Origin: Actinomyces sp.
GTDB lineage: Bacteria > Actinomycetota > Actinomycetes > Actinomycetales > Actinomycetaceae
NCBI GenBank assembly: GCA_018375675.1
Contig: JAHACW010000019.1
Span: forward strand, 1-39,800
Direction of reading: 5' to 3'
DNA: 39,800 nt
Part shown: piece after piece, positions 1-8,548 of the stretch
Numbering within the stretch: the first letter of the stretch is position 1
Layout of the letters: each line of letters opens with the position of its first letter
Notes under the pieces: model-generated
Database searches by the model: none
The model's input: only the letters and a program-made list of their open reading frames with translations
Told to the model about the DNA's origin: nothing
Program-made: the position numbers and the translations under genes

Positions 1-37
1 GTCTGAGGCGGGCTTCGCTATTCATCGTGACATCCCA

Positions 38-43
38 TACAAT
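38..43 (+). promoter_or_regulatory. Candidate -10 element for ppgK
   Basis: TACAAT matches the sigma-70-type -10 consensus at 5 of 6 bases and lies about 60 nt before the ppgK start, implying a leader of roughly 55 nt. No convincing -35 hexamer is visible upstream. The gene's own ribosome binding site is strong. Confidence 0.4.
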
Positions 44-104
44 TCAGTTACGACGGGCTTCAGGGGCCCGCGGACAACAGGATTTCATTACCCGAGGAGG
101 GGTC

Positions 105-857
105 ATGGCTCAGGTCGCATGCGGCATCGATATCGGCGGATCGGGCGTCAAGGGCGCGCTCGTTGATCTGGAAACCGGTGAGTACATCGGCAATCAGGTT
201 CGAATCCCCACCCCAGACCCCGCGACTCCCGACGCCGTCGCTGCGGTGTGCCGCGAGGTCATCGACCAGCTTGACGTCAAGATCAGCGTTCCGATCGGCG
301 TGACCTTCCCCGCCCCCGTCTTTGACGGCGTCATTCCCTACATGGCGAACCTCGACCAGTCGTGGGTCAACGTCGACGTCGACGAGCTCATGGAGCGCTA
401 CCTGGGCCGCTCCGTCGTCGCACTGAACGACGCGGACGCCGCGGGCATCGCCGAGGTCGCCTACGGCGCAGCCAAGGGCCGCGATGGCGTCATTGTGTTT
501 ACGACCCAGGGCACCGGAATCGGCTCGGCGATCATCGTCAACGGCACTCTCCTCACCAACACCGAGCTCGGCCACCTCGAGATCGACGGCACCGACGCGG
601 AGAAGAACGCCTCCTCGGGCCAGAAGACCCTCCAGGGCCTCGACTGGGAGCAGTGGGCACAGCGCCTCCAGCGCTACTACAGCCACGTTGAGTTCCTGCT
701 GAACCCCGACCTCTTCGTGGTCGGCGGCGGCGTGTCGGAGAACCACGAGAAGTTCATGCCGCTCCTGGATCTGAAGACGCCGATGATCCCCGCGAAGCTG
801 CTCAACACCGCCGGCATCGTCGGTGCCGCCTACTACGCGGCGCAGCACAGCGCCTGA
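105..857 (+). CDS. ppgK: Polyphosphate glucokinase (ROK family)
   Basis: Cytosolic enzyme that phosphorylates glucose to glucose-6-phosphate using inorganic polyphosphate (and usually ATP), the typical actinobacterial glucokinase. The 250-residue product has the ROK/hexokinase layout: an N-terminal phosphate-binding loop DIGGSGVKG (about residues 7-15), the sugar-binding segment NDADAAG (about 109-115), a second phosphate loop TQGTGIGSA (about 133-141) and ELGHLEI (about 152-158) before a C-terminal GGGVSE segment. The start at the ATG of MAQVACGID was chosen because GAGGAGG lies just upstream. A longer in-frame start at 27 would add a 26-residue extension with no family similarity. The gene is monocistronic and closed by a strong terminator. 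Length and motifs match PpgK, so confidence is high. Confidence 0.93.
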   Translation: MAQVACGIDIGGSGVKGALVDLETGEYIGNQVRIPTPDPATPDAVAAVCREVIDQLDVKISVPIGVTFPAPVFDGVIPYMANLDQSWVNVDVDELMERYLGRSVVALNDADAAGIAEVAYGAAKGRDGVIVFTTQGTGIGSAIIVNGTLLTNTELGHLEIDGTDAEKNASSGQKTLQGLDWEQWAQRLQRYYSHVEFLLNPDLFVVGGGVSENHEKFMPLLDLKTPMIPAKLLNTAGIVGAAYYAAQHSA

Positions 858-878
858 TCGCGGACGCACCGAGCACGC

Positions 879-910
879 AGAAGGACCCCGACGCGAGTCG
901 GGGCCCTTCT
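879..910 (+). terminator. Hairpin terminator after ppgK
   Basis: Inverted repeat AGAAGGaCCCCGAC / GTCGGGGcCCTTCT with loop GCGA, starting 22 nt after the ppgK stop. It also lies just beyond the 3' end of rnpB on the other strand, so it may serve both convergent transcripts. There is no long T-tract, as is common in high-GC actinobacteria. Confidence 0.75.
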
Positions 911-913
911 GGC

Positions 914-1279
914 ATCTGTCGGCCTATACGCCGGGTTCTGTCACGCACGCCGTTACCGGTCGTGCGGTGGCGACCATCTATCTAGGACCGCCGTTACCGA
1001 CGGCCTCCAGCAACCTACCCGCAGGCATTGGACGGGCCGCCCTGCCTGCTGCTCGGTCTTGCTCCGGGTGGGGTTTACCTAGCCGACGCGGTCACCCGCG
1101 CCGCTGGTGAGCTCTTACCTCACCTTTTCACCCTTACCGACGCATGCGCGCCGGTGGTTTGTTTTCTGTGGCACTGTCCCGCGGGTTACCCCGGGTGGCT
1201 GTTAGCCATCACCCTGCCCTGTGGAGCCCGGACGTTCCTCGAGCGTTTCCGCGCGCGGCCGCCCAGCCGGCAGATCCGC
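914..1279 (-). ncRNA. rnpB: RNase P RNA, bacterial type A
   Basis: Catalytic RNA subunit of RNase P, which removes 5' leaders from tRNA precursors. On the minus strand the conserved 5' core block GAGGAACGTCCGGGCTCCAC followed by AGGGCAG is present, as are the GGTAAACCCCACCCGGAGCAA block, the AGATAGATGGTCGCC core near the 3' side and the terminal AGAACCCGGCGTATAGGCCG. Together these cover the conserved regions of the catalytic core in the right order over about 365 nt. This explains an otherwise gene-free 470-nt gap. The exact ends are estimated: the 5' end from the -10 box, the 3' end from the closing helix. Confidence 0.95.
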
Positions 1280-1283
1280 ATCG

Positions 1284-1289
1284 ATCATA
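1284..1289 (-). promoter_or_regulatory. -10 element for rnpB
   Basis: On the minus strand TATGAT (5 of 6 to consensus) lies about 7 nt before the expected 5' end of RNase P RNA. It faces away from the neighbouring yaaA gene. No clear -35 is seen. Confidence 0.55.
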
Positions 1290-1326
1290 GCGCGCGTGGT
1301 CCCACCCCCGCGATAGGGTGGACACC

Positions 1327-2139
1327 ATGCTGATCTGGTTGCCCCCATCGGAGGGAAAGAACGCGCCCGCACAGGGCCCGTCTCTCGATGTCAACGCACT
1401 GTCCCGTCCCAGCCTCACAACGAGCCGTGGCACTGTGTGCGAGACTCTCCAGGCTCTCGGGGACGGCCCCGCAGCAGCAGCCATCCTCAAGGTTGGCGCA
1501 CGCATCGACCTGTCCGTGAACACCGCGCTCGATTCCGCCCCCTGTGCCCCGGCCTCGTCCCTGTTTACCGGGGTGCTGTACGAGGCGATCGAGGAGTGCG
1601 CGCCGAACGCCTGGGCAAGCACAGGCGCGGAACACGTGTCGATCTTCTCTGGGCTCTTCGGCGTCCTCTCCCCTAGTGACTTCATTCCGGACCACCGCCT
1701 TGCGATGGGTGTGTCGCTACCCGAGCTTGGCGTCCTGTCGACCTGGTGGGCGCCACGACTCGATGAGGCCCTGTCCGCCGAGGCATCGGAACGCATCATT
1801 ATCGATGGGCGATCCGGCCCGTATCGCGCCGCGTGCAAGGCCCCGTGGGCGCGCGTCTGGGAGCTGCGCGTCGAGCGCGAGGCGGACGGCAAGCGCTCGG
1901 TCATCTCCCACGATGCGAAGCGATGGCGCGGCGCCATCACCGGACTCCTACTCGCCTCTGACGGCTTTCGCGCCGAGGAGACCTCGGCAGCGGAGAAGGC
2001 CCTAGAGGAAGCCGCGTACTCACTGTCACTGGGGGATACGAAGGGACACGAACACCGCGTCACTGACGTGGAATACGGCCCTGAAAAACCGACGAAAAAG
2101 GGCGGATCGACACGCACAGTCACGTTGGTCACGCACTGA
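1327..2139 (+). CDS. yaaA: YaaA/DUF328 family peroxide-stress protein
   Basis: 270-residue cytosolic protein of the YaaA (UPF0246/DUF328) family. In E. coli YaaA lowers free iron and protects DNA during hydrogen peroxide stress, and the fold binds DNA; the function here is inferred from the family. The N-terminal MLIWLPPSEGK is the family signature, and conserved segments include LFTGVLYEA (about 80-88), IFSGLFGVL and the SHDAKRWRG stretch near the C-terminus. The ATG was preferred over a GTG three codons earlier because family members begin exactly there. A TAGGGT hexamer ends 7 nt before the ATG, so the message could be leaderless, although AGGGTGG can also be read as a weak ribosome binding site. 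The gene is divergent from rnpB. Confidence 0.88.
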   Translation: MLIWLPPSEGKNAPAQGPSLDVNALSRPSLTTSRGTVCETLQALGDGPAAAAILKVGARIDLSVNTALDSAPCAPASSLFTGVLYEAIEECAPNAWASTGAEHVSIFSGLFGVLSPSDFIPDHRLAMGVSLPELGVLSTWWAPRLDEALSAEASERIIIDGRSGPYRAACKAPWARVWELRVEREADGKRSVISHDAKRWRGAITGLLLASDGFRAEETSAAEKALEEAAYSLSLGDTKGHEHRVTDVEYGPEKPTKKGGSTRTVTLVTH

Positions 2140-2158
2140 GCGGTAGGCTATCCTTTTT

Positions 2159-2184
2159 CCGGAACCTGCAAGGTGCAGGACCGG
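2159..2184. promoter_or_regulatory. Two-block palindrome upstream of the fucosidase gene
   Basis: CCGG-aa-CCTGCA-agg-TGCAGG-a-CCGG forms a near-perfect 26-bp dyad, 35 nt before the fucosidase start and just after TAGGCTATCC, a possible -10 region. There is no following T-run, so an operator for a sugar-responsive repressor is more likely than a terminator. Which regulator would bind is unknown. Confidence 0.45.
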
Positions 2185-2218
2185 CCAACGCATCGGCTAT
2201 CAAACGGAAACCATAGGC

Positions 2219-3556
2219 ATGATCAACGAGGACTACCTGGCCAATATTCGGCCCACCCACCGTCAGCTCCAGTGGCAGAAAATGGAGATGTACGCGTTCA
2301 TCCACTTCGGCATGAACACGATGACGGACCGCGAGTGGGGCGAGGGCCACGAGGATCCGGCCCTGTTCAACCCGGGCAGCGTCGATGTCGATCAGTGGAT
2401 GCGCGCCCTCGTTAGCGCCGGGATGAGCGGCGTAATTCTCACGTGCAAGCACCACGACGGTTTCTGCCTGTGGCCGTCGGCCTACACGAAGCACTCGGTG
2501 GAGTCTTCACCATGGAAAGGCGGGCGCGGTGACCTCGTGCGCGAGGTGTCCGACGCGGCCGCGCGTCACGGCCTCAAGTTCGGCGTGTACCTGTCCCCCT
2601 GGGACATGACCGAGCCGACCTACGGTCAGGGCGAGGCCTACAACGACTTCTACATCAACCAGCTCATCGAGCTGCTTACCCACTACGGCCCTGTCTTCTC
2701 CGTGTGGCTGGACGGCGCATGCGGCGAGGGCCCCAATGGCAAGGTGCAGGTCTACGACTGGCAGCGCATCTACGACACGGTTCGCGCGCTGGCCCCCGAG
2801 GCCGTCATCTCGGTGTGCGGCCCGGATGTGCGCTGGTGCGGCAACGAGGCGGGCTCTGTGCGAACCAACGAGTGGTCGGTCGTTCCCGCTTCTCTGCGCG
2901 AGGCTGAGCGCACCGCCGAGAAGTCACAGAAGGCCGACGACGGCGAGTTCTCTCGTCAGGTGACTTCCGGCGACGAGGAGCTGGGCTCGCGCGAGGCGTT
3001 GGCCGACTACTCCGGTCCCCTCGCCTGGTACCCCGCCGAGGTCAACACCTCGACCCGCAAGGGCTGGTTCCACCACGACGTCGAAGACTCCCAGGTGCGC
3101 AGCGTCGAGGAACTGTTCTCAATCTGGAAGGGCTCGGTCGGCGGTAATGCCACCTTCCTCCTCAACGTTCCGCCGAACCGCGATGGTCTCCTCGCGGACG
3201 CCGACGTCGAGGTCCTGGCCCGCCTGGGTGAGAAAATCGCTGACTTCCGCTCGCGTCGCATCGAGGCATCCCGCGAGGACGAGGGTGACGCCATTACCCT
3301 GCGCTTTGACGCACCGCACGTGGTCGGCGCAATCGTCCTTGAGGAGGACATCGCCCAGGGGCAGCGCATCGACGAGGCCGTGGTGACTGCCCGCGTCGAC
3401 GGCGATAACGAGCAGGAAATCGCACGCGTGCACTGCGTGGGCTACCGCCGCATTGTCACCCTGGAAAAGCCCGTGACCGCCACCCAGGTGCGGGTGACGG
3501 TCACGAAGAGCAGGCAGGGTTTCTACCTAGCGGACTGTTTCGCTATCGAGGCCTGA
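2219..3556 (+). CDS. Alpha-L-fucosidase, glycoside hydrolase family 29
   Basis: 445-residue retaining alpha-L-fucosidase-like enzyme that would release fucose from fucosylated glycans. The catalytic barrel shows the GH29 landmarks IHFGMNT (about 23-29), the HHDGF loop of the substrate pocket (about 78-82), FGVYLSPWD (about 121-129) and WLDGACGEG (about 163-171), whose Asp is the expected nucleophile. The C-terminal 100 residues look like a beta-sandwich (galactose-binding-like) domain, as in 1,3/1,4-fucosidases of subfamily B; the assignment to B is an inference. No signal peptide is visible, so it probably acts in the cytosol on imported oligosaccharide. No transporter or other glycosidase adjoins it. 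It ends 3 nt before the convergent gene at 3560. Confidence 0.9.
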   Translation: MINEDYLANIRPTHRQLQWQKMEMYAFIHFGMNTMTDREWGEGHEDPALFNPGSVDVDQWMRALVSAGMSGVILTCKHHDGFCLWPSAYTKHSVESSPWKGGRGDLVREVSDAAARHGLKFGVYLSPWDMTEPTYGQGEAYNDFYINQLIELLTHYGPVFSVWLDGACGEGPNGKVQVYDWQRIYDTVRALAPEAVISVCGPDVRWCGNEAGSVRTNEWSVVPASLREAERTAEKSQKADDGEFSRQVTSGDEELGSREALADYSGPLAWYPAEVNTSTRKGWFHHDVEDSQVRSVEELFSIWKGSVGGNATFLLNVPPNRDGLLADADVEVLARLGEKIADFRSRRIEASREDEGDAITLRFDAPHVVGAIVLEEDIAQGQRIDEAVVTARVDGDNEQEIARVHCVGYRRIVTLEKPVTATQVRVTVTKSRQGFYLADCFAIEA

Positions 3557-3559
3557 GCC

Positions 3560-4303
3560 TCAGCGCGGCGTGTTCGCCGCAGTGCGCACGACGATCTGCG
3601 CCGTGTCTTCGGTCAGGTAGAGTTCGTCGGCGGGCGTGAGTCGAATGCGCTCGAGCTCCATCGGGCTCAGGTCGGCGGCGACACCGATTCCGTAGCCGTC
3701 GCGGACCTCGATGACGGCGAGAGCGCCGTTGCGGCGGCGAGCATCCTCGTATTCCTCGATCAGGGCGGCGGGCAGGCGCTCCGCGAGCTCGCGACGCGCG
3801 GCGATGACGCGGCGCAGCTCGTCGTCAGAGTCGGCGACGTCGGCCTCGAACTGAGCCTTAAGGGCCTCGATGTCGGCGGCAATGGCCTGGGCCTCGGCCT
3901 TCATCTGGTCCTGAGCCGCGCGGGCTGCCTCGACGCGTTCCTCGGCCTCCACCTGATCGTCCTCGAGCTTGGCGAGGCGGCGGTCCATCTGGGCGATCTC
4001 GTGTTCCATGGCCGAAATGTCCCGCAGCGGCACCTGGTTGTTGTCGATGCGGCTCTGCTGGCGCTTGCGACGCTCGGAAACCTTCGCGATCTCTTCTTCG
4101 ATGCGGGTCACCTCACGCATCGTGTCCGCAATGACGGCGCTCTGGCTGATGGCGGCGCGCTGAAGGTCAGCGACGCGGCCGGCAAACTCGCGAACCGTCG
4201 CGTGCGCGGGGTGAGAATCGCGCTTGTGGCGCAGCGCCGACTCCTTCTGGTCGAGCTTCTGGAGCTCGATAAGCTCGAGCTGGTCGGTGTGCGATGCTTT
4301 CAC
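3560..4303 (-). CDS. Coiled-coil protein of the C4 zinc-ribbon family, zinc ligands lost
   Basis: 247-residue protein equivalent in position and architecture to actinobacterial 'zinc ribbon domain' proteins (zf-RING_7, CT398-like; Rv2229c position). Residues about 20-175 form a long heptad-rich coiled coil full of Glu, Arg and Ala. The C-terminal 60 residues align with the family's ribbon (LSPMELERIR, ADELYL, QIVVRT), but the four cysteines that normally bind zinc are all absent: the usual CxxC knuckles read GYGIGV and LTEDTAQ. Start: GTG overlapping the NIF3 stop (GTGA) with AGGGAG upstream. Translational coupling with the NIF3 gene is therefore likely. The family's role is not established. 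Confidence 0.85.
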   Translation of the reverse strand: MKASHTDQLELIELQKLDQKESALRHKRDSHPAHATVREFAGRVADLQRAAISQSAVIADTMREVTRIEEEIAKVSERRKRQQSRIDNNQVPLRDISAMEHEIAQMDRRLAKLEDDQVEAEERVEAARAAQDQMKAEAQAIAADIEALKAQFEADVADSDDELRRVIAARRELAERLPAALIEEYEDARRRNGALAVIEVRDGYGIGVAADLSPMELERIRLTPADELYLTEDTAQIVVRTAANTPR

Positions 4304-5214
4304 GCTAGTTCTCCCTGGGTGACTCGGTGGCTGGTCCATGGCTCGGTGACAATCGTAGAGACTTCCACGCGAAGTTCCACATCGGCGGCGCGGGCCGCCT
4401 CGCGTATCTTGCGTGCGAGGACGGGGAGCCACGGGGACTCCGTCGCCCAGTGGGATCCGCACAGCAACGCGGGAGCGCCGCCCTCGAGGTGTTCGGACGC
4501 GGGGTGATGGCGTAGATCTGCCGTGAGGTACACGTCAACTCCAGCAGCACGCGCCGCCTCGAGCGCGCTATCCCCCGCGCCGCCCAGAACGGCTACGCGC
4601 TGCACCGTGGCGCTCTCATCGCCACCAACAAAGAGACCGGAGGGGCCCGCAGGCAGCACGGATGCAACGTGGTCAGCGAAGGCGCCGAGCGTGGACTCGT
4701 CGACGGTGCCGACGCGCCCGAGGCCGATCTCGTGCCCCTCGGCGTCGGTGCCACACGGCTCCAGCGGCGTGGTATCGCGCAGGCCGATCAGATCGGCGAG
4801 CGCCGTCGCGACGCCGTCGCAGGCCACATCCGCGTTGGTGTGCGCGTTAAACAGTGCGATACCGGAGCGGATCAGGGTCGTGACGACGCTCCCCTTCGGG
4901 TCGGTCACCGGCAGGAAGGACGCGCCACGCAGGAGCAGCGGGTGGTGCGTGATCACCATGTCGTAGGATTCCCCGTCACCGGACGGACCGGCGACGGCCT
5001 GAGCGGCAATAGCCGCGGTGGGATCAAGCGCGAGGAGAATTGACCGCACGGGCGCGGCAGGATCACCAACGATGAGGCCGACGCGGTCCCAGGACTGGGC
5101 CGTAGCCGCTGGGTACCAGGACTCCATGAGGGCCATGACGTCGCCAACAGTCCAATTCGATGCGGACGTATCGACCGAGGCAGTACGGCCGTTGGGGTGA
5201 GACGAAGACTGCAT
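4300..5214 (-). CDS. Nif3-like dinuclear metal center protein (DUF34/YbgI)
   Basis: 304-residue member of the NIF3/DUF34 family, toroidal hexamers with a two-metal centre; proposed roles include metal homeostasis and GTP cyclohydrolase-like activity, none settled. Metal-ligand motifs are present: THHPLLLRG (about 89-97) and NAHTNADVA (about 119-127) in the N-terminal half, and the C-terminal LRHHP and the GSHWATE stretch. A middle insertion (about 150-210, GLGRVGTVDE to VGGDESATV) matches the long form of the family. The ATG at 5214 has no Shine-Dalgarno but follows a -10 box by exactly 6 nt, suggesting a leaderless message. It is divergent from lipB and followed by the coiled-coil gene with a 4-nt overlap. 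Confidence 0.88.
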   Translation of the reverse strand: MQSSSHPNGRTASVDTSASNWTVGDVMALMESWYPAATAQSWDRVGLIVGDPAAPVRSILLALDPTAAIAAQAVAGPSGDGESYDMVITHHPLLLRGASFLPVTDPKGSVVTTLIRSGIALFNAHTNADVACDGVATALADLIGLRDTTPLEPCGTDAEGHEIGLGRVGTVDESTLGAFADHVASVLPAGPSGLFVGGDESATVQRVAVLGGAGDSALEAARAAGVDVYLTADLRHHPASEHLEGGAPALLCGSHWATESPWLPVLARKIREAARAADVELRVEVSTIVTEPWTSHRVTQGELA

Positions 5215-5220
5215 GCGTCA

Positions 5221-5226
5221 AGCATA
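5221..5226 (-). promoter_or_regulatory. -10 element, leaderless promoter for the NIF3 gene
   Basis: Minus strand TATGCT, then 6 nt (TGACGC), then the ATG start. With the usual 6-7 nt from -10 to the first base, transcription would begin at the start codon. No Shine-Dalgarno is present and no clear -35 is seen. Confidence 0.6.
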
Positions 5227-5262
5227 CCGGACCCCCATCTAGCAAGGGACCCTGCCCGCGAC

Positions 5263-5268
5263 TATGAT
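5263..5268 (+). promoter_or_regulatory. -10 element, leaderless promoter for lipB
   Basis: Plus strand TATGAT, then 6 nt (CACAAC), then GTG. This mirrors the divergent NIF3 promoter 37 bp away. It supports the GTG at 5275 as the true lipB start, because an upstream in-frame start would lie before the promoter. Confidence 0.62.
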
Positions 5269-5274
5269 CACAAC

Positions 5275-5952
5275 GTGCAGATTTTGAGCCTACTCGACCA
5301 GGGGTTGGTCGATTACACGCAGGTTGACGCGCTTCAGCGCTCCCTGCACGAGGAGGTCCTCGCCGGTGGCGAGGACACGCTCATCGTTTCTCAATTTACG
5401 CCCACCTGGACGGCGGGCCGCCACACGAAGCCTGAGGACATTCCTTCCACGACTGTTCCCGTGATTCGCACCGACCGCGCTGGTTCCGCGACGTGGCACG
5501 GACCCGGACAGGTCGTCGTCTACCCCGTCGTTCGCCTGCGCGAGCCCGTCGACCTCGTGCAGTGGATCCGTGCTGTCGAAGCCTCGGTCATCGACACCGT
5601 CCGCGAGGTCTGGGGCCTGCCCGTTCACCGCGTCGAGGGCCGCGCGGGCGTGTGGCTGACCGAAGAGGGGCGCCGCGACCGCAAGATCTGTGCGATTGGC
5701 CTGAAGGTGGCGCGCGGAGCGACCCTGCACGGCATCGCCCTGAACGTCGACATCGACCCGGCGCACGCCTTCGAGGGCATCATCCCCTGCGGCCTCACGG
5801 ACGCCGACGTGACCTCCCTATCGTGGGAGGGTGTCCACACGACGGTTTCCGACGCCGCATCCGAACTTCTCCCTCGCATGGTGGAGCACATCTCCCCGTG
5901 CCTGGCGACCACTCCCACTTCCGTTTCCTACACGACGAGGTCAACGCTATGA
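5275..5952 (+). CDS. lipB: Octanoyl-[acyl carrier protein]:protein N-octanoyltransferase
   Basis: 225-residue enzyme that moves octanoate from octanoyl-ACP to lipoyl domains, the first step of de novo lipoate synthesis. Signature segments: [10 protein letters not shown] (about 74-83), RVEGRAGVW (about 120-128), the catalytic lysine in KICAIGLKV (about 137-145), LHGIALNV and the catalytic cysteine in IIPCGL (about 170-175). The start is the GTG placed by the leaderless promoter; the alternative ATG at 5197 lies inside the divergent gene. The stop overlaps the lipA start (ATGA). The acceptors it serves include E2 subunits of the pyruvate dehydrogenase complex, whose E1 (aceE) lies 5 kb downstream. 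Confidence 0.93.
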   Translation: MQILSLLDQGLVDYTQVDALQRSLHEEVLAGGEDTLIVSQFTPTWTAGRHTKPEDIPSTTVPVIRTDRAGSATWHGPGQVVVYPVVRLREPVDLVQWIRAVEASVIDTVREVWGLPVHRVEGRAGVWLTEEGRRDRKICAIGLKVARGATLHGIALNVDIDPAHAFEGIIPCGLTDADVTSLSWEGVHTTVSDAASELLPRMVEHISPCLATTPTSVSYTTRSTL

Positions 5953-7013
5953 GTACCCTGCCCGATCCCGAAGGACGCAAGCTCCTGCGCATCGAGGTGC
6001 GTAACTCGCAAACTCCGATCGAGAAGAAGCCCGAGTGGATCCGCACGACCGCCAAGGCTGGCGAGAACTACCAGGATATGCGCTCGCTCTCGCACGCGAA
6101 GGGCTTGCACACGGTGTGCGCCGAGGCCGGCTGCCCCAACATTTACGAGTGCTGGCAGGATCGCGAGGCGACCTTCCTGCTCGGTGGTGCCCTGTGCACG
6201 CGCCGCTGCGACTTCTGCGATATCGCGACCGGCCGTCCCACGGAATACGACAAGGACGAGCCGCGTCGTATCGCCGAGTCCGTGCGCGACCTTGACCTGC
6301 GCTACGTGACGATCACGGGCGTGACCCGAGACGACCTGCCCGACGGTGCCGCGTGGCTCTATGCCGAGACCTGCCGCCTCATCCACGAGCTCAACCCGGG
6401 CACGGGCGTGGAGCTCCTCGTGGACGACTTCCGCGGCCAGGCAGAGTCGATCGACATGGTCATCGAGGCCGGTCCGCAGGTGTTCGCGCACAACCTCGAA
6501 ACGGTGCCGCGCATCTTCAAGAAGATTCGCCCCGCCTTCAACTACGACCGCTCGCTCGCGATGATCAAGCGCGCCCACGACGGTGGCATGGTCACCAAGT
6601 CGAACCTGATTCTGGGCATGGGCGAGACGCGCGAAGAGATCAGCGCCGCCATGCGCGACCTGCATGCATCGGGCTGTGACCTGCTGACTCTCACGCAGTA
6701 CCTGCGTCCCTCCCCCCTGCACCACCCGATCGACCGCTGGGTCCACCCCGAGGAGTTCGTCGAGCTGGCAGCCGAGGCCGAGGAGCTGGGCTTCGCGGGC
6801 GTCATGGCCGGCCCGCTCGTGCGTTCCTCGTACCGCGCGGGTCTGCTGTGGGCCAAGGGCATGCGTGCCCGTGGCTTCGAGATCCCCGAGCAGCTGCGCC
6901 ACATCGAGAACTCCGGGTCGACGCTGCAGGAGGCCGGCTCCGTCCTGGCACGCTTGAAGGAGCGCTCGGAGCGTCACGCGGCGATGGCCGCGACGGCCGC
7001 TTCGGCCTCGTGA
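5949..7013 (+). CDS. lipA: Lipoyl synthase (radical SAM)
   Basis: 354-residue radical-SAM enzyme that inserts two sulfurs into protein-bound octanoate, completing lipoate. It carries both iron-sulfur signatures: the auxiliary cluster motif [12 protein letters not shown] (about 58-69, Cx4Cx5C) and the radical-SAM motif CTRRCDFC (about 84-91, Cx3Cx2C). A C-terminal RSSYRAG provides the conserved serine ligand of the auxiliary cluster. It starts at an ATG overlapping the lipB stop by 4 nt, and its own stop overlaps the next gene by GTGA, so lipB, lipA and the ligase are probably one transcript. Confidence 0.96.
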   Translation: MSTLPDPEGRKLLRIEVRNSQTPIEKKPEWIRTTAKAGENYQDMRSLSHAKGLHTVCAEAGCPNIYECWQDREATFLLGGALCTRRCDFCDIATGRPTEYDKDEPRRIAESVRDLDLRYVTITGVTRDDLPDGAAWLYAETCRLIHELNPGTGVELLVDDFRGQAESIDMVIEAGPQVFAHNLETVPRIFKKIRPAFNYDRSLAMIKRAHDGGMVTKSNLILGMGETREEISAAMRDLHASGCDLLTLTQYLRPSPLHHPIDRWVHPEEFVELAAEAEELGFAGVMAGPLVRSSYRAGLLWAKGMRARGFEIPEQLRHIENSGSTLQEAGSVLARLKERSERHAAMAATAASAS

Positions 7014-8494
7014 TCCCCGACTATTCGCCCGCGCGAGCGCTGCTTGCCGCCGCCCGCAGGCACCCAGGTCGACGCTCCCTCGTGGATGCGCTGACGGGTC
7101 AGGAGTGGAACGTGCGCGAGGCCGCTGATACGGTCGCGCGCTTGGCCGGGGCCTTCGAGGAGGCCGGTATCGGCGAGGGCACGCGCATCGCCGTCATCGG
7201 CGCGAACTCGCCGTGGCACTACATCGCCGCCGTGGCTGCCTCGTGGCTACGCGCGGTCACGGTTCCCCTGTCCCCGCGTATGCCATCGGCTGCGCTCGCC
7301 TCGATGTGCGAGCAGGCGGGCGTCTCGTGGGTGTTTCTCGACGAGGCCTCTTCCGCCCACGCTCCCGCGCTGACCGATGCAGGCGCACAGGTCGCGTCAT
7401 TGACGGATCTGGCCGCGTGGGTGGATCGCGCGGCGCCCATCGAGAAGACTCCCGCGCACTGCGGGACCGAGCTCGCCGCCATCTTGTTCACGTCGGGATC
7501 GACGGGCACTCCTCGTCCCGTCGAGCTCACGCACGAGGTCATGTGGTGGGGATCGACGAACTTTCGGGAGGGCTTCGACTACGCGCCGACGTCGTCGGTC
7601 GTGGGCGTATGCGCGCCCGCGAGCCACATCGGAGGCTTCAACGGCACCTCGATGGACGTGTGGACGCACGGCGGCACCCTGGTCACGCTCGGTTTTCCAG
7701 GCTCCTTCGACGCGCGCGGCGTCATCGACGCGATCGAGCGCTACGGGATCACCATGATGTTCGCCGTGCCCGCGATCGTCCGAGCGATCCTCGACGAGCA
7801 CCACCGCACCGGCGGGGACCTGTCATCGTGGGTGCGTCCCCTCATCGGCGGCGACGCGATGACGGCGGACCTCGCGGAGGCGATGCGCGCGGTCGGCCTG
7901 TCCCCCATTCACGTGTGGGGCATGACCGAGACCTCCGGGGCGGGTACGGTCGCCACACCCGATTCTTTAGCTCCAGCCGGATCGCTGGGGGTTCCCTTCC
8001 CCTACGTGGACCTGCGCGTCATGGCCACCGACAAGCGCGAAGCCGACACAGACGAGATGGGCGAAATCTGGGTCCGCGGGCCCGGCGTCGTCAGCGGCGA
8101 AGAGTGGCTGCGCACCGGCGACCTGGCAACGCGAGATGCGGACGGCTGGCTGCACATGGTGGGACGCGCCCACCGCATGATCAACACGGCCGGCGAGCTC
8201 GTCGCGCCCCCAACTGTCGAGCGGGCTCTACGCTCGCTGGACGTCGTGTCGGATGCGCTCGTCGTGGGGTTGCCGGATAAACGCTGGGGGCAGATCGTCG
8301 CCGCGCTGATCGTCGCCTCTCCGCAGGGCCGCGCCCAGGCCTCGTCACTGAGTGCCGATACGCTGTCGGAGGCCCTGCGCAATTCCCTGGCACCGTGGGA
8401 AAAGGTGCGTCGTGTCCTGGTCGTCGACGCGCTCCCGACCACGACGACGGGCAAGCCTGATCCGGTCGCGGCAGCGCACCTCTTCGACGTGTGA
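7010..8494 (+). CDS. AMP-forming acyl-CoA/acyl-acid ligase
   Basis: 494-residue member of the adenylate-forming (ANL) superfamily, which activates a carboxylic acid with ATP and passes it to a thiol. Core motifs: the P-loop [13 protein letters not shown] (about 164-176, with Arg where most members have Lys), WGMTET (about 303-308), RTGDLATRD (about 367-375), a hinge region GRAHRMI in which the usual Asp is replaced, and the C-terminal catalytic lysine in [10 protein letters not shown]. The GTG start overlaps the lipA stop (GTGA), which places it in the lip operon. The substrate is not known. A medium-chain or lipoate-related acid is an attractive guess from context only. Confidence 0.82.
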   Translation: MIPDYSPARALLAAARRHPGRRSLVDALTGQEWNVREAADTVARLAGAFEEAGIGEGTRIAVIGANSPWHYIAAVAASWLRAVTVPLSPRMPSAALASMCEQAGVSWVFLDEASSAHAPALTDAGAQVASLTDLAAWVDRAAPIEKTPAHCGTELAAILFTSGSTGTPRPVELTHEVMWWGSTNFREGFDYAPTSSVVGVCAPASHIGGFNGTSMDVWTHGGTLVTLGFPGSFDARGVIDAIERYGITMMFAVPAIVRAILDEHHRTGGDLSSWVRPLIGGDAMTADLAEAMRAVGLSPIHVWGMTETSGAGTVATPDSLAPAGSLGVPFPYVDLRVMATDKREADTDEMGEIWVRGPGVVSGEEWLRTGDLATRDADGWLHMVGRAHRMINTAGELVAPPTVERALRSLDVVSDALVVGLPDKRWGQIVAALIVASPQGRAQASSLSADTLSEALRNSLAPWEKVRRVLVVDALPTTTTGKPDPVAAAHLFDV

Positions 8495-8548
8495 GGCCAT
8501 TGGGCCCAGGTGCGCCGGACCTCACAAAGTATGGGCACCATATTTAGG

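Noticed and set aside
3549..3562. GAGGC-ctga-GCCTC hairpin at the fucosidase stop as a terminator
   Set aside because: The stem has only 5 bp, contains both convergent stop regions and is not followed by a T-run; too weak to call.
5197..5274. A longer N-terminus for lipB from the ATG at 5197
   Set aside because: It would overlap the divergent NIF3 start and lie upstream of the TATGAT promoter, and the added residues show no LipB similarity.
7010..8494. Naming the AMP ligase menE (o-succinylbenzoate-CoA ligase)
   Set aside because: No other menaquinone gene adjoins it, the context is lipoate synthesis, and the hinge and P-loop residues differ from the usual pattern. The substrate was left open.
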